Below, in pieces: positions 6,691 to 8,804 of a DNA stretch of 8,804 nt. Position numbers and translations under genes: made by a program. Below the pieces are notes generated by a model, which worked only from the letters and a program-made list of their open reading frames with translations, had not been told where the DNA came from and did no database searches. This stretch comes from Actinomycetales bacterium. GTDB taxonomy: Bacteria; Actinomycetota; Actinomycetes; Actinomycetales; BWSM-131. Positions within the stretch are counted from its first letter, which is position 1; the number at the start of each line of letters is the position of its first letter. Location of the stretch: contig JASBSH010000107.1 of NCBI GenBank assembly GCA_030149025.1, positions 1 through 8,804 on the forward strand. The letters are read 5' to 3'.

Positions 6691-7278
6691 TCACGCAGCC
6701 CTCGACTCACCGCTGCGCAGCGGTCGCAGCGCGCCCTCGATGCGCACGAGCTCGTGCAGCATGGCGTCGGCGGCGTCGTTCATCACATCGTTGGGCTGCA
6801 CCCGGCCGCTGCCGTCGATGAACTGCGCGTGGAACGGGATGTTCACCGATTCCACGACGGGCACCAGCTTCAGGGTCGTGACGACCTGTTTGAGCTGCTG
6901 GACGGCGCGCGTGCCGGCAGCGACACCGCCGTACGACACAAAGCCAACCGGTTTGTCCTGCCATTCCTGGTGCAGGTGGTCGATCGCGTTCTTCAGCGCG
7001 GCCGGGTAGCCGTAGTTGTACTCGGGAGTGACGATCGCGAAGGCGTCCGAGTCGTCGATCCGCGCGCTCCAGTCCTTCGTGTGCTGGTGGACGTACTGGC
7101 GCAGGCGCGGGTGGTTCGGCTCGTTCATGAACGGCAGGTCGATCTGCGCCAGGTCGGCAACACGGACCTCGAAGTCGCCCTGACGCTCGGCCCGGTCCGT
7201 GAACCACTCGGCGATGGGCAGCCCGGCCCGTCCAGGACGGGTCGAGGCGATGATCACGGTCAGGACGGGCAGGGGCAC
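6691..7278 (-). CDS. NAD(P)H-dependent FMN reductase / quinone reductase-like flavoprotein
   Basis: This 195-residue protein of the NADPH-dependent FMN reductase family (flavodoxin-like fold) transfers hydride from NAD(P)H through bound FMN to flavins, quinones or similar acceptors. The FMN phosphate loop is IIASTRPGRAG at 9-19 and the isoalloxazine-contacting loop is TPEYNYGYPAALKNAIDHL at 84-102, both intact. It lacks extra domains and its length is typical. The start is GTG at 7278, preceded by a strong GGAGG four bases upstream, which is a little close but convincing. It converges on the flavodoxin gene and does not appear to share a transcript with the DoxX-like gene, from which about 500 bp separate it. 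Substrate cannot be inferred; chromate, azo, quinone and flavin reductases all share these motifs. Confidence 0.88.
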   Translation of the reverse strand: MPLPVLTVIIASTRPGRAGLPIAEWFTDRAERQGDFEVRVADLAQIDLPFMNEPNHPRLRQYVHQHTKDWSARIDDSDAFAIVTPEYNYGYPAALKNAIDHLHQEWQDKPVGFVSYGGVAAGTRAVQQLKQVVTTLKLVPVVESVNIPFHAQFIDGSGRVQPNDVMNDAADAMLHELVRIEGALRPLRSGESRAA

Positions 7279-7735
7279 AGGACCTCCAGAGAACTCGTTG
7301 CTTGTTCGACCACGTTGAGGAGCGTCGAGGCGAGACGTCGCATTCCCGCCACGGTGCCCGCGAACCCTGTGACGGGCGCCACGAGCGGCTCCCGGGCCGT
7401 GGCGTGCGCGGTGGAGCGCTGCGTACTTTGGCGGCTGGCCGTCGCTGCGTCTGCCATTCCGGTGCGGCCACGTGGCAGGAGCTGCCGCCGTTCGACGAGG
7501 GAGGACAAGCTGCCAATCCTCGGGGTGGATGTGGCCAGGTGGGCGCTCGCATCACCGGAGGCAGCCCGGCTGGGCGGAGTGGTCGCACGAGGAAGCCAAC
7601 TTGGCGTTGACGGGTACCGGTCCCCAGGCGACCACCCGCCACCTTGGGACGCGTAGCGCGGCGCTGACGGAGGGAGGCGGGCACGAAAGTGCGCCGGGGA
7701 CTGCTCAAGGAGGCGGGCGAAGATGAGGACGGCGA
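7279..7735. other. 457-bp region without a confident gene
   Basis: Open frames on both strands exist but have mixed third positions and no recognisable product. A minus-strand frame (7260-7508, TTG start) overlaps the FMN reductase start and has clearly lower third-position GC than its neighbours. A small stem with a GAAA loop, GCAC-GAAA-GTGC, lies at 7681-7692 with GGC/GCC outside it after a 2-nt bulge. An AGGAGG followed by ATG at 7723 looks like a ribosome site, but the frame behind it runs antisense through the DoxX-like gene. The FMN reductase promoter must lie in the left part; no TANNNT was seen there. Confidence 0.5.
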
Positions 7736-7763
7736 AGGGCCCGGTCGGTGTGGACCGGGCCCT
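7736..7763 (-). terminator. Strong terminator hairpin after the DoxX-like gene
   Basis: A perfect 11-bp stem (AGGGCCCGGTC at 7736-7746 and its complement at 7753-7763) encloses a 6-nt loop. It begins 20 nt past the DoxX-like stop on the minus strand and continues there into TTCGCC, a common tail for GC-rich actinobacterial terminators. The left flank (7727-7743) recurs at the right end of the window. Confidence 0.75.
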
Positions 7764-7782
7764 AGCGTGGTGGCTGGTCAGC

Positions 7783-8346
7783 TCACTTCAGGAACGGGAA
7801 CCTCTGCACGATGGACAGCTTGTTCCAGTAGCGGCCGATGCCGAGGGTGTAGCCGGCGGAAACCGTGGCCAGGCCGATCAGCACCAGTGCGTAGATCAGG
7901 TGGTCGTCCAGGAACGGGTTGGTCGCGATCGGCAGCGAAGCGGCCCACATGAAGACCAGCAGCAGGGCACCGGAAGCAGCTGCGATGCGCATCGCCACAC
8001 CGGCGACCAGTGCGATGCCCAGACCTGCGAGGCCGATCATGAACAGCCAGTCGGCCCAAGCCTGTCCGGCCAACGCGTTGAAGACCCCAGCGAACGGCCC
8101 CTCGACGCCCGACAGGTAGCCCGTGGTCGGCGAGCCGCCGTTGACCCACGCCCGTTCGGAGGGAGTGGAGAATCCGAAACCGAACAGCTTGTCCAGGAAG
8201 GCCCAGAGGAAGATGAACCCCAAAGCGATCCGGGTCACCCCCCACATGTACGGACCGGCCTTGCTCTGCGGCGGGGTCTTGCCGAGCTCGGCGAGCTCCG
8301 GGTGGACGAACTCCTGGCGCCTGCCCTTCGGCGTCATGGTGCTCAT
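7783..8346 (-). CDS. DoxX/DoxD-like four-helix membrane protein
   Basis: This 187-residue integral membrane protein of the DoxX superfamily has four predicted membrane helices, about 36-56, 98-118, 120-140 and 148-168, after a polar 30-residue N-terminus. The segment TRIALGFIFLWAFLDKLFGF followed by a WVNGGSPTTGYLSG loop (67-80) is typical of DoxD/DoxX-like proteins related to the small subunit of thiosulfate:quinone oxidoreductase. In other actinobacteria DoxX proteins associate with superoxide dismutase and thiol-redox proteins, so a membrane redox role is plausible but unproven. The ATG at 8346 has GGAGGA four bases upstream; a second ATG at 8337 is less well placed. Upstream lie a candidate -10 (TAGCGT), a leader hairpin and DosR-box-like sites, and a strong terminator follows the stop. 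It is therefore probably a single-gene transcript, possibly under DevR control. Confidence 0.85.
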   Translation of the reverse strand: MSTMTPKGRRQEFVHPELAELGKTPPQSKAGPYMWGVTRIALGFIFLWAFLDKLFGFGFSTPSERAWVNGGSPTTGYLSGVEGPFAGVFNALAGQAWADWLFMIGLAGLGIALVAGVAMRIAAASGALLLVFMWAASLPIATNPFLDDHLIYALVLIGLATVSAGYTLGIGRYWNKLSIVQRFPFLK

Positions 8347-8363
8347 GGTTCCTCCTCTTGTTC

Positions 8364-8381
8364 GACCGGTTGTTTCCGGTC
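8364..8381 (-). promoter_or_regulatory. Leader hairpin just upstream of the DoxX-like ribosome site
   Basis: GACCGG (8364-8369) and CCGGTC (8376-8381) form a perfect 6-bp stem with a 6-nt A-rich loop on the mRNA. It would sit in the predicted 47-nt leader, about 8 nt before GGAGGA. It could stabilise the message or tune translation; nothing shows switching. Confidence 0.35.
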
Positions 8382-8399
8382 TCCTGTTGTTGTGCCTTC

Positions 8400-8405
8400 A
8401 CGCTA
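8400..8405 (-). promoter_or_regulatory. Candidate -10 (TAGCGT) of the DoxX-like gene
   Basis: TAGCGT on the minus strand fits TANNNT and predicts a start at an A at 8393, giving a 47-nt leader. Two DosR-box-like sequences are centred about 44 and 65 bp upstream of that start. Confidence 0.4.
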
Positions 8406-8429
8406 TGGGCCAGCCACCATGCACCGAAC

Positions 8430-8465
8430 CGGCCCAATGCCCCGTGTTGGAAGGACGAAGGTCCC
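8430..8465 (-). promoter_or_regulatory. Pair of DosR-box-like sites upstream of the DoxX-like gene
   Basis: The distal core AGGACGAAGGTCCC (plus strand 8452-8465) matches 11 of 14 core positions and differs from the devR box core only in its three central bases. A weaker proximal core, GGGGCATTGGGCCG (minus strand, 8443-8430), matches 9 of 14. Their centres are 22 bp apart, about two helical turns. The distal site overlaps the left arm of the 8455-8494 hairpin, so its palindromic look may have another cause. Confidence 0.35.
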
Positions 8466-8494
8466 CGGGGCGGGATTGCCCAGGGGACCTTCGT
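8455..8494 (-). terminator. Large nested hairpin upstream of the DoxX-like gene
   Basis: ACGAAGGTCCCC (8455-8466) and its exact complement (8483-8494) make a 12-bp perfect stem. Inside the loop GGGC/GCCC (8468-8471, 8478-8481) adds four more pairs around GGGATT. It lies downstream of the partial gene at the right edge, on the minus strand, and is best read as the terminator of that gene, with the tandem repeat between. The right arm runs directly into the first repeat unit. Confidence 0.55.
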
Positions 8495-8593
8495 AGCCAA
8501 GGACGGTCGTAGCCAAAGACTTTCGCAGCCAAAGACTTTCGCAGCCAAAGACATTCGCAGCCAAAGACTTTCGCAGCCAAAGAGTTCGCAGCC
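8491..8593. repeat. 16-bp tandem repeat array, six units plus a partial copy
   Basis: Units of the form TCGCAGCCAAAGACTT repeat with a 16-bp period: 8491-8506 and 8507-8522 begin TCGTAGCC, 8523-8538 and 8555-8570 are identical, 8539-8554 ends in AT, 8571-8584 is a 14-nt variant, and TTCGCAGCC closes the array. Units at the hairpin end are the most diverged. The period is not a multiple of three and open frames cross it on both strands only because it lacks stops, so it is unlikely to be coding. It lies between the stop of the right-edge gene and the DoxX-like promoter. Confidence 0.9.
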
Positions 8594-8619
8594 GCGCCGG
8601 ACTGCGCGGCGGACCGGTG

Positions 8620-8804
8620 TCAGCGACCCGTCGGACGCGTGATCCTGCGGCCCGTCACGGTGTCCAGGTAGACGCCGATGAAGAACTCCTTCTCCCCAGG
8701 CGCCCAGGGCCGCATGTCGGCCAGCTGAAGCACCGCGAGGTCGTCAAGGTCCTCGATCACACGACCACGACCGACCGCGAGCCGGGGGGACGGCGAAGGG
8801 CCCG
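8620..8804 (-). CDS. C-terminal part of an unrecognised protein (continues beyond the right edge)
   Basis: A minus-strand frame open from the window edge ends in TGA at 8620 and encodes 61 residues, reading in part VIEDLDDLAVLQLADMRPWAPGEKEFF and then IGVYLDTVTGRRITRPTGR. Codons are strongly G/C-ending and the composition (acidic stretch, aromatic residues, a compact IGVYLDTVTGRRI strand-like segment) looks like a real protein, not a shadow. A GTG at 8760 could be a start of a 46-residue protein, but it has no clear ribosome site, so a longer gene entering from the right is as likely. I recognise no family. The tandem repeat and the nested hairpin follow it. Confidence 0.55.
   Translation of the reverse strand, partial: GPSPSPRLAVGRGRVIEDLDDLAVLQLADMRPWAPGEKEFFIGVYLDTVTGRRITRPTGR

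Noticed and set aside
7422..7441. ACTTTGG-containing DosR-like sequence upstream of the FMN reductase gene
   Set aside because: Right half does not fit and about half of all positions mismatch; likely chance in GC-rich DNA.
7260..7508. 82-residue minus-strand frame upstream of the FMN reductase gene
   Set aside because: TTG start, weak third-position GC, overlap with the FMN reductase start and no recognisable family.
7723..8496. 257-residue plus-strand frame with an AGGAGG upstream of its ATG
   Set aside because: It is antisense to the well-supported DoxX-like gene, and its product has shadow-like composition.
8491..8593. CRISPR array
   Set aside because: Units are contiguous 16-mers without spacers and no cas genes are present.
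8358..8642. Repetitive protein translated from the 16-bp array
   Set aside because: The period is not a multiple of three, so the peptide repeat is a by-product of stop-free tandem DNA; no credible start or conserved domain.

Overview
This is high-GC DNA with strong G/C third-position bias, GTG as well as ATG starts, and a DevR/DevS (DosR/DosS) two-component system built very like the mycobacterial one. All of this points to an actinobacterium. I cannot place it more finely from the sequence alone, and a soil or rock-dwelling relative outside Mycobacterium is only a guess.

Layout. Positions 1-521 (minus) hold the N-terminal part of the respiratory nitrate reductase alpha subunit NarG, cut by the window edge. 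Positions 627-1859 (minus) hold a NarK-type nitrate/nitrite transporter in the same direction, so narK-narG(HJI) is likely one unit. A strong hairpin at 1971-2019 separates it from a second minus-strand unit: a tandem-domain universal stress protein (3848-4777) followed after 26 nt by a DevS-like double-GAF histidine kinase (2052-3821). The response regulator devR (4952-5599, plus) diverges from them. The 174-bp divergent region carries a good DosR-box-like palindrome at 4898-4917, placed just upstream of a candidate -10 (TAGGCT) that predicts a leaderless devR transcript. Positions 5600-6049 hold no confident gene, only a possible 39-residue membrane peptide. Then come a flavodoxin-family protein (6050-6568, plus) and, converging on it, an NAD(P)H-dependent FMN reductase-like flavoprotein (6691-7278, minus). 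Positions 7279-7735 look non-coding. A four-helix DoxX/DoxD-like membrane protein (7783-8346, minus) ends at a strong terminator hairpin. Its upstream region contains two DosR-box-like sites of unequal quality, a large nested hairpin and a 16-bp tandem repeat array (8491-8593). The window closes with the C-terminal part of an unrecognised minus-strand gene (stop at 8620).

How it fits together. The inferred theme is adaptation to low oxygen, nitric oxide or redox stress. DevS senses gas or redox state through a heme-type GAF domain and passes phosphate to DevR. DevR probably activates its own gene and perhaps the DoxX-like gene. NarK and NarGHJI provide nitrate respiration, and the flavodoxin, FMN reductase and DoxX-like proteins are plausible redox accessories. 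The gene families are known. The unusual points are the rearranged usp/devS/devR trio, the promoter architecture and the tandem repeat block. I did not find a convincing wholly new system.
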